Shown one piece after another: positions 43,410 through 52,466 of a stretch of 64,000 nt of DNA. The notes under the pieces are model-generated. The model had not been told where the DNA came from, made no database searches, and saw only the letters and a program-made list of their open reading frames with translations. The stretch lies in assembly GCA_964512095.1 (NCBI GenBank), contig CAZEIH010000001.1:190602-254601 (forward strand). Reading direction: 5' to 3'. Made by a program: the position numbers and the translations under genes. Position 1 is the first letter of the stretch. Each line of letters starts with the position of its first letter. The DNA is from DTU013 sp964512095. Its GTDB lineage: Bacteria > Bacillota > Clostridia > Acetivibrionales > DTU013.

Positions 43410-44261
43410 CTAATTTTGGTTATTTTTACTAATACTTTCTACAATATTTATTATTCTGTCTAGTTCGTCTGGAGAATAATACTCTATCAAAATTTTGCCG
43501 TTCTTTTTATTATTCATTATCCTGACCTTTGTTCCGAATACTTCTCTTAATCTTTCTTCAATAGCTTGGAATTCTACATCCTGAATACTTAGTTTCTTTT
43601 GTTTCTTCTTAGTGGATAATTGCTTAACAAGTAGCTCAGTTTGCCTTACACTTAATTCATTTTTTATTATTTCATCCAGAGCCTTCAACTGAGTATCTTT
43701 ACTTTCAAGGGATAGCAGAGCTCTTGCGTGTCCGCTTGTAATTACTCCTTCAATAAGCTTCTTTTTTATTTTCTCCTGGAGCGATAGTAGCCTTATAGAA
43801 TTGGTTATTGTTGGTCTGCTTCTGCCAACTGTATTGGATACTTCCTCTTGCGTCATTCCATACTCAGATATTAATTTCTCATATGCCTCAGCTTCTTCAA
43901 TTGGATTAAGATCCTCTCTCTGAATGTTTTCTATAAGAGCAATCTCCATTACCTGTCTACTCGACAGCTCCCTTACTATGACCGGTACAGTTTGCAGACC
44001 TGCCAATCTGGCAGCTCTCCATCTTCTCTCTCCTGCAACAATCTTGTATGTACTACCTTCACGATGGACAATTAATGGTTGGACAACTCCATGCTGCTTT
44101 ATTGATTCTGCTAACTGTGCTAGCTTACCATCATTAAAGTCTTTACGCGGCTGTTCAACATTAGGTTCTATTTCATTTAGCCTTATTTCCTTTACTCCGT
44201 TATTGTCATTATCAGCAGAGGCAATCAGCGCTCCAAGTCCTTTACCTAACCCTTTTTTCAT
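43410..44261 (-). CDS. parB: Chromosome-partitioning protein ParB (Spo0J)
   Basis: CTP-dependent clamp that loads at parS and spreads, segregating origins and recruiting SMC. 283 residues: N-terminal IRLNEIEPNVEQPRKDF, the CTP-binding GERRWRAARLAGLQ near 80, the HTH EEVSNTVGRSRPTITNSIRLLSL near 140, the helical parS-binding region with TSGHARALLSL, and a C-terminal dimer domain. Starts one base after the parA stop. Three parS-like sites surround it. A ParB paralogue, Noc, is encoded at 59494 on the other arm. Confidence 0.96.
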   Translation of the reverse strand: MKKGLGKGLGALIASADNDNNGVKEIRLNEIEPNVEQPRKDFNDGKLAQLAESIKQHGVVQPLIVHREGSTYKIVAGERRWRAARLAGLQTVPVIVRELSSRQVMEIALIENIQREDLNPIEEAEAYEKLISEYGMTQEEVSNTVGRSRPTITNSIRLLSLQEKIKKKLIEGVITSGHARALLSLESKDTQLKALDEIIKNELSVRQTELLVKQLSTKKKQKKLSIQDVEFQAIEERLREVFGTKVRIMNNKKNGKILIEYYSPDELDRIINIVESISKNNQN

Positions 44262-44262
44262 T

Positions 44263-45039
44263 TTACTTAATTTCCTCCTCTGAATATTCTATAACCTCTT
44301 CTGCAAGATCTAAATAGCACTCAGCACCTTTTGATTTTGAATCATATAAAATAATCGGAAGACCAAAGCTGGGAGCCTCACTAAGACGGACATTCCTGGG
44401 TATCAAAGTCCTGTAAACCTTATTTCTGAAGTGTTTTTTTACGTCCTCCACTACCTGTATTGATAAATTGGTTCTTGCATCAAACATCGTAAGCACTACA
44501 CCTTCCACATCCAATGCCGGGTTAAGATGTCTCTGAACAAGCGTAACAGTATTCATAAGCTGACTGAGCCCTTCCAGTGCATAATATTCGCACTGTATAG
44601 GCACCAAAATTGTATCTGCAGCAGTCAAAGCATTTAATGTTAGCAAGCCTAGTGAAGGCGGACAATCTATTAGTATAAAGTCATAATCATCTCTAATACT
44701 ATCTATCGCCACTTTCATTCTTGTTTCTCTTGATATTACTGAAACGAGCTCTACCTCTGCTCCGACAAGCTGTATATTAGAAGGGCATATATATAGCTTG
44801 TCTATCATAGTTTGCATCAAAGTGTTTTCGATTTTCTCATCGTTTATTATCACATCATAAATAGATTTACCGATTGTCTTTTTATCTATGCCAAGGCCGC
44901 TGGTGGTGTTGCCTTGGGGATCGACATCAATAATAACCACCTTCTTGCCCAGGTATCCAAGGCATGAACTTAGGTTAACTGCCGTTGTTGTCTTTCCGAC
45001 TCCACCCTTTTGATTTGCGATAGCTATTACCTTGGCCAA
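44263..45039 (-). CDS. parA: Chromosome-partitioning ATPase ParA (Soj)
   Basis: Walker-type ATPase that moves ParB-parS complexes over the nucleoid and modulates DnaA. 258 residues: deviant Walker A KGGVGKTTTAVN with the signature lysine at about 10-20, switch IIDVDPQGNTTSGLG near 37, Walker B FILIDCPPSLGLLTLNAL near 118, and the C-terminal RNVRLSEAPSFGLPI. In Bacillus soj follows noc; here it follows gyrB on the opposite arm. Two perfect parS sites lie in its upstream region. Confidence 0.97.
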   Translation of the reverse strand: MAKVIAIANQKGGVGKTTTAVNLSSCLGYLGKKVVIIDVDPQGNTTSGLGIDKKTIGKSIYDVIINDEKIENTLMQTMIDKLYICPSNIQLVGAEVELVSVISRETRMKVAIDSIRDDYDFILIDCPPSLGLLTLNALTAADTILVPIQCEYYALEGLSQLMNTVTLVQRHLNPALDVEGVVLTMFDARTNLSIQVVEDVKKHFRNKVYRTLIPRNVRLSEAPSFGLPIILYDSKSKGAECYLDLAEEVIEYSEEEIK

Positions 45040-45147
45040 TTAATTCACTCCTAACATCTAAAATACTGTAATCTATGTAATTATAACATAAAGTAGCTAA
45101 ATGTTACACCACCGTTGTACAATAATGATTAAAATATCATAATTGAT

Positions 45148-45163
45148 TGTTTCACGTGAAACA
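45148..45163. promoter_or_regulatory. parS site 2
   Basis: Perfect TGTTTCACGTGAAACA, 109 bases upstream of the parA start, next to repeat copy E. Confidence 0.95.
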
Positions 45164-45181
45164 TTAGAACTTTCCAAAATA

Positions 45182-45296
45182 AATTCTCTTCACTTAGGGC
45201 TTCAAGTGGAGAATGAACTCCACCTGATCAAAGAAGTTAATTAATTCGTCTTCATTCATTACTGACCTAAAGAGGCCAGTGTCTTTTGAAAACATA
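45182..45296 (+). repeat. Dispersed intergenic repeat, copy E (diverged, with compensatory changes)
   Basis: 115 bases. Hairpin 1 is TCAAGTGGAG/CTCCACCTGA with one mismatch; the linker AGTTAATTAATTCGTCTTCATTCAT is complete. Hairpin 2 arms have become TACTGACC/GGCCAGTG: relative to CGCCGACC/GGTCGGCG two base pairs are exchanged on both sides (G-C to A-T and C-G to T-A). The copy lies in the 330-base gyrB-parA gap between two parS sites. Confidence 0.8.
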
Positions 45297-45314
45297 TATT
45301 AAATATATTATCTT

Positions 45315-45352
45315 AAAAAAGAAGATGTTTCACGTGAAACATCTTCTTTTTT
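45315..45352. terminator. gyrB terminator: 38-base perfect palindrome containing parS
   Basis: Six A, GAAGA, the 16-base parS, TCTTC, six T: a perfect inverted repeat that has the form of a bidirectional intrinsic terminator, 17 bases beyond the gyrB stop codon. Confidence 0.85.
45326..45341. promoter_or_regulatory. parS site 3 (inside the gyrB terminator stem)
   Basis: Perfect TGTTTCACGTGAAACA at the centre of the 45315-45352 palindrome. Confidence 0.95.
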
Positions 45353-45369
45353 CTGTGACTATAACTATA

Positions 45370-47298
45370 CTATATATCAAGATTCGTTACGTATTTGGCG
45401 TTTTCCTGTATAAACTCTTTCCTTGGCTCTACCTTATCTCCCATTAACACAGTAAAAATTTTATCTGCTGCGACGGCATCCTCTAGCTCTACCTTTAACA
45501 TTGTTCTTGTTTCTGGATTCATTGTAGTCTCCCAAAGCTGCTCTGAACTCATCTCACCAAGACCCTTGTATCTCTGTGTATCACAATCTTCTCTCTTCCA
45601 TCCGCGCTCGCTCTGTATTTCTGCTAACTCTTCATCGTTGTATGCATAGTATTCCTCTTTTCCTTTATACACTTTATAAAGGGGAGGTCTTGCTATATAT
45701 ACATGGCCATGTTCAACTAATGGTTTCATATACCTAAAGAAAAATGTTAGCAATAAGGTTCTAATGTGTGCTCCATCGACATCAGCATCCGCCATAATTA
45801 TTACTTTATGATATCTTATTTTTGTTACATCAAATTCCTCTGCTATTCCTGCGCCGAGTGCAGTTATTACCGGAGCAAGCTTCTCATTTTGTAATACCTT
45901 ATCAACTCTTGATTTTTCAACATTTAGCATCTTTCCCCAAAGAGGAAGTATGGCTTGGTATTTCCTATCACGACCCTGCTTTGCTGATCCGCCTGCCGAG
46001 TCACCCTCAACAATGTATATTTCACATGCCTCCGGATCTCTATTCGAACAGTCTGCTAATTTTCCAGGCAAGGTAGAATATTCAAGGACACTTTTTCTTC
46101 TGGTTAATTCTCTGGCTTTCTTGGCTGCCTCCCTAGCTCTAGAAGCTGTCATGCACCTATCTAAAACTATTTTTGCAACTGCAGGATTCTCTTCCATAAA
46201 ATATGTTAGCTTTTCTGTTACAACGCTTTCAACTAGTCCTCTTATCTCACTGTTTCCAAGCTTTGTTTTGGTTTGTCCTTCAAATTGAGGATCTAGAAGC
46301 TTAACACTTACTATTGCAGTAAGTCCTTCCCTCACGTCCTCTCCCATCAAATTCTTTTCGTTTTCCTTAATGAAATTATACTTTCTTGCATAGTCATTTA
46401 CTACCTTTGTCAAAGCAGCCTTAAATCCTGTTAGATGTGTACCGCCTTCTGTTGTAGCTATATTGTTAGCATAGCTGAATATATTTTCAACATATCTATC
46501 GTTATATTGCATTGCTATTTCACAAAAGGAACCTCCCTTATCTCCTTCTATATATATAGGGAGATCATGTAGTACTTCCTTATCCTTATTTATATACTCC
46601 ACAAATGATACTATACCGCCTTCATAATGCAGTTCCTTTTCAACTCTTACTTCATTTCTATCATCAATAAGAGTGATATTTATTCCTTTATTAAGAAATG
46701 CCATTTCACGGTACCTAGTAACTAGTGAATCAAATTCGAATACTATTTCATCAAATATTTCAGGATCAGGTTTAAAGTGAGTCTTTGTTCCTGTATAATC
46801 TGCCTCTCCAATGATCTCAAGAGGTGATACAGTCAAGCCTCTTTCATATCTCTGTCTATATATTTTTCCATCCCTTGCAACTCTGACCTCTAGATATTCT
46901 GAAAGGGCATTAACAACAGATGCTCCAACACCATGTAGTCCTCCTGAAACAGTATACGCACCACCACCGAATTTACCTCCTGCATGTAGTATCGTGTGAA
47001 CTACTTCTACTGTAGGAATACCCATCTTGGGATGAATTCCTACCGGTATTCCACTTCCATTATCCTTTATTGTAACAGAGTTGTCCTTTTCTATGGTTAT
47101 TTCAACCCTGTCACATCTTCCGGCAAGGGCTTCATCTATACTGTTAGCAACTATTTCATATACAAGATGATATAGTCCCCTTAATGAAGTGCTACCAATA
47201 TACATACCCGGTCTTTTTCTAACAGCCTCCAAGCCCTCTAACACTTGTATTTGATTTTCATCATATTGATTGTGATTTTCAGTCATTATGCCTTCCAT
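45370..47298 (-). CDS. gyrB: DNA gyrase subunit B
   Basis: ATPase and TOPRIM subunit of gyrase, which introduces negative supercoils. 642 residues, normal for Gram-positives. N-terminal GHKL ATPase (RKRPGMYIGSTS, EIVANSIDEALAG, IKDNGSGIPVG, GGLHGVGASVVNALS); TOPRIM from about 430 (VEGDSAGGSAKQGRDR, ADADVDGAHIRTL); C-terminal QRYKGLGEMSSEQLWETTM. ATG 47298 has GGAGG six bases upstream. Unlike in Bacillus, gyrA does not follow; it lies across the origin at 60660. Confidence 0.98.
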   Translation of the reverse strand: MEGIMTENHNQYDENQIQVLEGLEAVRKRPGMYIGSTSLRGLYHLVYEIVANSIDEALAGRCDRVEITIEKDNSVTIKDNGSGIPVGIHPKMGIPTVEVVHTILHAGGKFGGGAYTVSGGLHGVGASVVNALSEYLEVRVARDGKIYRQRYERGLTVSPLEIIGEADYTGTKTHFKPDPEIFDEIVFEFDSLVTRYREMAFLNKGINITLIDDRNEVRVEKELHYEGGIVSFVEYINKDKEVLHDLPIYIEGDKGGSFCEIAMQYNDRYVENIFSYANNIATTEGGTHLTGFKAALTKVVNDYARKYNFIKENEKNLMGEDVREGLTAIVSVKLLDPQFEGQTKTKLGNSEIRGLVESVVTEKLTYFMEENPAVAKIVLDRCMTASRAREAAKKARELTRRKSVLEYSTLPGKLADCSNRDPEACEIYIVEGDSAGGSAKQGRDRKYQAILPLWGKMLNVEKSRVDKVLQNEKLAPVITALGAGIAEEFDVTKIRYHKVIIMADADVDGAHIRTLLLTFFFRYMKPLVEHGHVYIARPPLYKVYKGKEEYYAYNDEELAEIQSERGWKREDCDTQRYKGLGEMSSEQLWETTMNPETRTMLKVELEDAVAADKIFTVLMGDKVEPRKEFIQENAKYVTNLDI

Positions 47299-47332
47299 TT
47301 TTTCCTCCTGTATTACCTATCTAATTTTTTTC

Positions 47333-47602
47333 TCAAGTACTAGTAAAACTCTTTATGAATCCGCATCGCCTTTGCAAGGTTACTGACGATATTGGTGAAA
47401 GATATATTTTGCTCTTTTTATCCTGCTCTGTTATTACAAACGTCCTTGGGAGATCATTAGATATTGATTCTACAAAACCTTCCTCTTCAGCAGTTTTTAA
47501 AAAGTCCCTTGTATCCTTTGATATTGTTGTTGTATCCATATCCAAGATGGCTATAACATTTTTCAGTGGAATTACTATATCAGCTCCAATATGTAAAAAC
47601 AT
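47333..47602 (-). CDS. remB: RemB/YaaB-like DUF370 protein
   Basis: DUF370 family protein (89 residues) in the invariant place between recF and gyrB. MFLHIGADIVIPLKNVIAILDMD is the family hallmark. Relatives RemA/RemB regulate extracellular matrix genes in Bacillus; RemA binds DNA as a ring-shaped oligomer. Regulatory function here is by homology. Confidence 0.9.
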   Translation of the reverse strand: MFLHIGADIVIPLKNVIAILDMDTTTISKDTRDFLKTAEEEGFVESISNDLPRTFVITEQDKKSKIYLSPISSVTLQRRCGFIKSFTST

Positions 47603-47678
47603 CGATTTCCTCCTACTATTTCCTTCTAGTACATTCTATCGTAAAAATATTTTCAGTGCAAATCATTAGATTTAATTT

Positions 47679-48800
47679 CTATTTCTCTACTTTAATATTC
47701 CCATCTTCTACATAAAAAAATTTAGCATCTGAGTATGTACGAGTAAAAAAACTCTTTTCAGTACTCGTAATAAACGTTTGCATTCCTTCAATATTATCGA
47801 GAAGGTATTCCTTACGTCTGTCATCTAGCTCCGATAAAACATCATCCAATAGCAATACCGGGAACTCATCAGTCTCTTCCTTCATCAGGTCAATTTCCGC
47901 AAGCTTCATTGAAAGCACTGATGTCCTTTGCTGACCTTGCGATGCATATATCTTTGTGCTTGCATCATTAAGGATGATATCTATATCATCCCTGTGGGGT
48001 CCTAATGATGTAGTTCCCTTCATTAAATCCTTATCTCTGTTCTTAAATAAATTTATATTGTATATAGTTTCTATTTCATTAAAATCACTATTATTCCCCA
48101 GGCTTTTTATATTAAATGACGGATTGTATACTATATTTAACTTTTCTTCTTGATTAGTCAGCCTTTCATGCCTCAATCCGGACAATGTATCTAGCCTTTT
48201 AACAAATTCTATTCTAGCTTTTATTATTCTGGAACCGGTTTTTACAAGATTGTGATCCCAAACATCCAATGTATCAGTAAGCCTTTTGTTTACTGAAATG
48301 TTTTTCAAAAGATTATTTCTTTGGAAAAGTATTTTCCCATATTGCTGCAAATCATAAAAATATGTTGGCTTGAGCTGACTTAGTGTTATATCAATAAACC
48401 TACGTCGTTCTGCAGGACCTTGCTTTATTAACAACAAATCCTCAGGAGAAAATATGATAGCATTTAAATGCCCCATCAATCCCCCTATTTTTTTTAACGG
48501 TATTTCATTTATCCTTATCTTTTTTTTCTCTTCACTACTATACGTGACATGAATCTCTTCTTCTATACTTTCTTTCTGATATTTTAGCTTGATTTCAAAA
48601 AAATTACTGCCGTCTTTAACAAGCTCACTATCTCTAGAAGTTCGATGGGATCTTCCTGATGCACATAGAAAAATTGCTTCGACCATATTCGTTTTTCCCT
48701 GAGCATTATTTCCATATATTATATTATATGTATCCGAAAAATCAGCTTCAGTATTATCATAATTCCTGTAATTCTTAAGCCTTACACTTTCTATACGCAA
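47679..48800 (-). CDS. recF: DNA replication and repair protein RecF
   Basis: SMC-like ATPase loading RecA at gapped DNA. 373 residues: Walker A GNNAQGKTNMVEAI near 30, the ABC signature ASQGQQRTSVLSMKLAEIDLM near 300, Walker B PVLLLDDVLSELDDRRKEYLL near 325. Genes dnaA-dnaN-yaaA-recF-remB-gyrB are all in the conserved order. Confidence 0.97.
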   Translation of the reverse strand: MRIESVRLKNYRNYDNTEADFSDTYNIIYGNNAQGKTNMVEAIFLCASGRSHRTSRDSELVKDGSNFFEIKLKYQKESIEEEIHVTYSSEEKKKIRINEIPLKKIGGLMGHLNAIIFSPEDLLLIKQGPAERRRFIDITLSQLKPTYFYDLQQYGKILFQRNNLLKNISVNKRLTDTLDVWDHNLVKTGSRIIKARIEFVKRLDTLSGLRHERLTNQEEKLNIVYNPSFNIKSLGNNSDFNEIETIYNINLFKNRDKDLMKGTTSLGPHRDDIDIILNDASTKIYASQGQQRTSVLSMKLAEIDLMKEETDEFPVLLLDDVLSELDDRRKEYLLDNIEGMQTFITSTEKSFFTRTYSDAKFFYVEDGNIKVEK

Positions 48801-48839
48801 AAGGATACTCCTTCACATTATTTTGCATTATCATCTAAA

Positions 48840-49046
48840 TTATTCTATCTGGTACTTATTACTGCGGTATTCTACAATATCACCTATTCTTAATTTTTTA
48901 CCCCTTTGGACCTCTACATGCCCATTTACACTCACATCACCGCTTACTATGATATGCTTTGCATCTGACCCGCTTCCTACTACACCCTCTAATTTCATCA
49001 TTTGCTCAAGCTTGATATACTCTGTATTTATCTTAACCTTCTTCAA
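48840..49046 (-). CDS. yaaA: S4-domain RNA-binding protein YaaA
   Basis: 68-residue S4-like protein that in Bacillus associates with the 50S ribosome. The S4 fold is seen as LEQMMKLEGVVGSGSDAKHIIVSGDVSVNGHVEV and RGKKLRIGDIVEY. It lies between dnaN and recF, the standard position. Confidence 0.9.
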   Translation of the reverse strand: MKKVKINTEYIKLEQMMKLEGVVGSGSDAKHIIVSGDVSVNGHVEVQRGKKLRIGDIVEYRSNKYQIE

Positions 49047-49078
49047 TACTCGTACCTGCCTTTCATAGGTATCCTTGC

Positions 49079-50188
49079 TTACTTTCTTATAGGCAATATC
49101 AAATATGCAAAATCATTGCCTTGCATTGGTTTTATGGTACATGGCCCTATATTTGTCGTGAAGAATATATCTACCATTTCATTATCAATTACCCTCAATG
49201 CTTCAATAAAATATCTATGGTTAAATGATATATCTAGCTTTTTACCTTCCATTTTGGCTCTCATTTCTTCTCTTACATTACCAGCCTCTGTATTAGCAGT
49301 GATAACTATTATATCATCAGATATTTCAAGTCTAACTGGGTATCTCCTCTCTTCATTGGTTATTACCAGTGAAGCTCTTTCAAAACAAGCCATAATATCC
49401 TTTGTATTGACTGTTACCTTAGTCTCATGCTCACTGGGTATTATACCCATGTAATTTAAATAATCACCTTCAAGTAGTCTTGAGGTCATAATACAATTTC
49501 CCATATCAAAAAGTATCTGGTTACCAGATGCATATATATATATATCTTCATCTACTGGCTGAATTATTTTTGATATTTCGTTCAACGTCTTTCCAGGAAT
49601 AACAATATTTTTTGTAGTTTCATCAATATCCTTCTCACCGTCAGCACTGTAACACCTCATGGCCAACCTGTATCCATCTATAGAAACAATAGTGAGGCTC
49701 CCGGCACTATATTCAAAAAGCGACCCTGTTAGTATAGGTCTGTTTTCATCAATACTTACCGCAAATATTGTTTGCTTTATCATATCCTTCAATATTTTCT
49801 TGCTGATTTTAATACCTTTTTCCCTCTCTATAGAGGGAAGAGCAGGGAATCCATCTGATGACATTCCTTTAATCTCAAATAAAGAATTTTCACATTCAAT
49901 TACTACCAAATTGTTATCCTTAACTTCTATTAAAACCTCTGAATCCGGAAGTCTTCTAACAATATCACCAAACATCTTAGAATATAGTACAACAGAACCC
50001 TTTTCCCTTACATCTGCGTCAACGTAGCATTCTATACCTATCTCAAGATCGTTTCCTGTTAACTTTATTCTATCATCAGCTTCAATCAGTATACCTTCAA
50101 GTATAGGCAGTGTTGTTTTTGATGATACAGCCTTTTGTACAATATTGATACCTTCAAGTAAATTATCCTGCGAACATATTATCTTCAT
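49079..50188 (-). CDS. dnaN: DNA polymerase III beta sliding clamp
   Basis: Ring-shaped processivity factor. 369 residues with three clamp domains; recognisable blocks are LPILEGILIEADD in domain I, SIDENRPILTGSLFE and SIDGYRLAMR in domain II, FNHRYFIEALRVID in domain III and the C-terminal CTIKPMQGNDFAYLILPIRK, where the partner-binding pocket closes. Downstream of dnaA with a 241-base gap that carries DnaA-box-like sequences. Confidence 0.97.
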   Translation of the reverse strand: MKIICSQDNLLEGINIVQKAVSSKTTLPILEGILIEADDRIKLTGNDLEIGIECYVDADVREKGSVVLYSKMFGDIVRRLPDSEVLIEVKDNNLVVIECENSLFEIKGMSSDGFPALPSIEREKGIKISKKILKDMIKQTIFAVSIDENRPILTGSLFEYSAGSLTIVSIDGYRLAMRCYSADGEKDIDETTKNIVIPGKTLNEISKIIQPVDEDIYIYASGNQILFDMGNCIMTSRLLEGDYLNYMGIIPSEHETKVTVNTKDIMACFERASLVITNEERRYPVRLEISDDIIVITANTEAGNVREEMRAKMEGKKLDISFNHRYFIEALRVIDNEMVDIFFTTNIGPCTIKPMQGNDFAYLILPIRK

Positions 50189-50429
50189 TTGGTTAACCTC
50201 CGGTCGTCTTATTATTTATTAATATAATATAAAAGAATAAACAGTAATAATAGTAAGTGCTGTTGATTTAGTGCATAAGTCAGTCAAGCCTTATAAGTGA
50301 GTGCATTTTGCCTGTTGATTTTCTGTTGATAAAATGAGCACATTTTTCAACTTATCAAACCTCAATCAAATATCAACATATTATCAACATATCAATTGTC
50401 CCCATATCAACATATTTTGGGGATAAATT
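50189..50429. other. dnaA-dnaN intergenic region with DnaA-box-like repeats
   Basis: AT-rich spacer with a cluster of relaxed boxes: TTATCAACA at 50381, TATCAACA at 50371 and again near 50414, and TGTTGATAA at 50324 in the opposite sense. It is the counterpart of the incC half of the bipartite Bacillus oriC. Confidence 0.65.
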
Positions 50430-51764
50430 TTATTTTCCTGTTATATTTCTAACAAGCTCCTCGACAGTGCGTTTTGTTTCTTGGTTGTTTTGCATATCTT
50501 TTTCTATCTTTTGTATAGCATGAATAACAGTAGTATGATCCCTTCCCCCAAATTCATCTCCAATCTTAGGGAGTGATAGTCCTGTAATATCTCTGCATAG
50601 ATACATTGCAATCTGTCTTGGAAAGGATATGTTCCTGTTCCTTTTCTGTGAAAGAAACTCGTCCGGTCTAAGATCAAAGTACCTGGATACTGCTTCAATT
50701 ATATGCTTGGCATCAATAATTCGGTTATTGGATGCTGCAAGAATTTCTTTAAGAGCTTCTGCACACAAATCTATTGATATTTCCGTTTCTGTAAGGGATG
50801 AATAGGCAATGACTTTATTTAAAGCACCCTCAAGCTCACGTATGTTTGATACAACCTTATCTGCTATAAAGGAAAGAACATCGTTAGGAATTATAATGTT
50901 TTCCATCTGTGCCTTTTTCTGCAATATAGCTATTCGCGTTTCCAGGTCAGGAGACTGGATATCAGCTGCCAAGCCCCACTCAAACCTTGAGCGAAGCCTA
51001 TCCTCAAGGGTGGTTATTTCCTTTGGTGGACGGTCACTGGATATGACTATCTGTTTATTAGCTTCATGAAGTGCGTTGAAGGTGTGGAAAAACTCCTCTT
51101 GAGTTCTTTCTTTACCACCAATGAATTGTATATCGTCTATTAGTAATACATCAATATTTCTGTATTTACTTCTAAATTGCTCATTTTTATCATCCTTAAT
51201 AGCGTTTATGAGCTCATTTGTAAATTTTTCAGAAGATACATACAATACCCTTGATGAAGGATTTTGAGTAAGTATGTAATGCCCTATAGCATGCATGAGA
51301 TGAGTTTTCCCCAGACCGACTCCCCCATAAAGGAAAAGAGGGTTGTATGCTTGTGCAGGTGCTTCGGAAACAGCAACGGATGCAGCATGAGCAAGTCTAT
51401 TTCCATTACCTATGACAAAGGTGTCAAAGGTATACTTGGGATTTAAAATTGAATTATAAAGATCATCATTCGTAAATTGATCCGAATGCATGGTTCTTTT
51501 TTGTTGTGAATCCTGTGAAGGCATTGATACTATAACTTTATATTCTCTGGATGATACTTGCTTTATTGCATTTGATATAAGTGTAATATATCTTGATTCC
51601 AGTATTCCCTTATTAAAATCTGTAGGAACTTCTAGCTCTATTGTATTTGTATTAAGCTGAAGAGGCTCAATGGTTCTTATCCAGGTATTGTAGCTAATCT
51701 CTGTCAGCTCGTTTTTTAATAGATCAAGAACCTTGGGCCATAAACTGGATATGGGTATGCTCAT
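50430..51764 (-). CDS. dnaA: Chromosomal replication initiator DnaA
   Basis: AAA+ initiator that binds DnaA boxes and opens the origin. 444 residues: domain I 1-85 (helicase loading), short variable domain II, AAA+ domain with Walker A GGVGLGKTHLMHAIG near 150 and Walker B VLLIDDIQFIGGKERTQEEFF near 210, sensor-II region, and domain IV with GGRDHTTVIHAIQKIE near 410 for box recognition. Two perfect boxes lie upstream and a relaxed cluster downstream. Confidence 0.98.
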   Translation of the reverse strand: MSIPISSLWPKVLDLLKNELTEISYNTWIRTIEPLQLNTNTIELEVPTDFNKGILESRYITLISNAIKQVSSREYKVIVSMPSQDSQQKRTMHSDQFTNDDLYNSILNPKYTFDTFVIGNGNRLAHAASVAVSEAPAQAYNPLFLYGGVGLGKTHLMHAIGHYILTQNPSSRVLYVSSEKFTNELINAIKDDKNEQFRSKYRNIDVLLIDDIQFIGGKERTQEEFFHTFNALHEANKQIVISSDRPPKEITTLEDRLRSRFEWGLAADIQSPDLETRIAILQKKAQMENIIIPNDVLSFIADKVVSNIRELEGALNKVIAYSSLTETEISIDLCAEALKEILAASNNRIIDAKHIIEAVSRYFDLRPDEFLSQKRNRNISFPRQIAMYLCRDITGLSLPKIGDEFGGRDHTTVIHAIQKIEKDMQNNQETKRTVEELVRNITGK

Positions 51765-52250
51765 GATATTTCCTCCAAAAGGTTAGTTTTAAATAATAAA
51801 TCCAGCAGTAAATGAGCTGGTATGTAATTGTTTTAATACAGCTTACAGGTTTTTGAATGTATATGAAATACTTATTTTCTTTTGTAAGGTTAATTTACTA
51901 TAAGCATTAATAAATATATCAGAATTCATGGTAATATTCAATTGAAAATTGACTAGTTATCCACAATTAGAGTGGAAAATCTTCGTTTATCCACAGCCTT
52001 TATCATTAGAATATGTTTTTAAGAAACGTTGAAGATTGTTAAGTATTTTTTTCTTGGTAACCTAGAAACCCCTAAAGAAAGGAAATATAAAATAGTTTCT
52101 TGACATAATAGAATATATTAATATATAATTGGCGTGGTGTCCATGTGTTTAGGACGTCATTTGATTTGAAAACTGTTTAAATAAATAAATAACAGCAAAT
52201 ACTTATAGTTAGGTAAAAGCAATAGCTTACCTGCAGCATAGAACGGGGGT
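51765..52250. other. oriC: Replication origin oriC (dnaA-rpmH region)
   Basis: A 492-base AT-rich gap between the divergent dnaA and rpmH genes. Two perfect TTATCCACA boxes in the same orientation lie at 51957-51965 and 51987-51995, 30 bases apart. AT-rich tracts occupy 51780-51950 and 52075-52130. Replichore polarity (minus-strand genes to the left, plus-strand to the right) turns here. Unwinding element and DnaA-trios were not resolved. Confidence 0.85.
52100..52129 (+). promoter_or_regulatory. rpmH promoter
   Basis: TTGACA (52100) and TATAAT (52124), 18 bases apart: consensus sigma-A hexamers at the right edge of oriC. The leader then contains a small hairpin (AGGTAA/TTACCT, 52211-52232) of unknown role. 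Confidence 0.85.
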
Positions 52251-52256
52251 GTTACT

Positions 52257-52391
52257 GTGTTAAGAACATATCAGCCTAAGAAGAGGCAAAGAAGCGTAGA
52301 ACATGGATTCAGAAAAAGAATGAAAACGCGCAACGGCAGAAACGTGTTGAAAAGACGCAGGCTAAAGGGAAGAAAAGTGCTTTCAGCGTAA
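52257..52391 (+). CDS. rpmH: Ribosomal protein bL34
   Basis: A 44-residue protein that fits bL34 exactly: after the GTG start, LRTYQPKKRQRSVEHGFRKR then RNGRNVLKRRRLKGRKVLSA. GGGGG lies nine bases before GTG 52257. It is the first gene of the right replichore, before rnpA, the universal order. Too short for most ORF thresholds but unmistakable. Confidence 0.97.
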   Translation: MLRTYQPKKRQRSVEHGFRKRMKTRNGRNVLKRRRLKGRKVLSA

Positions 52392-52417
52392 GACCGCATA
52401 AGTGTGGTCTTTTTCTT
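52391..52417 (+). terminator. Attenuator-like terminator between rpmH and rnpA
   Basis: Eight-base stem AGACCGCA/TGTGGTCT, four-base loop and a T-rich tail, starting at the last base of the rpmH stop. It would make bL34 more abundant than RnpA. Confidence 0.8.
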
Positions 52418-52466
52418 TCATTGATAACTTGAACTGCGATTGTTCTCAGCCAAGGGCGGGGAGAAA

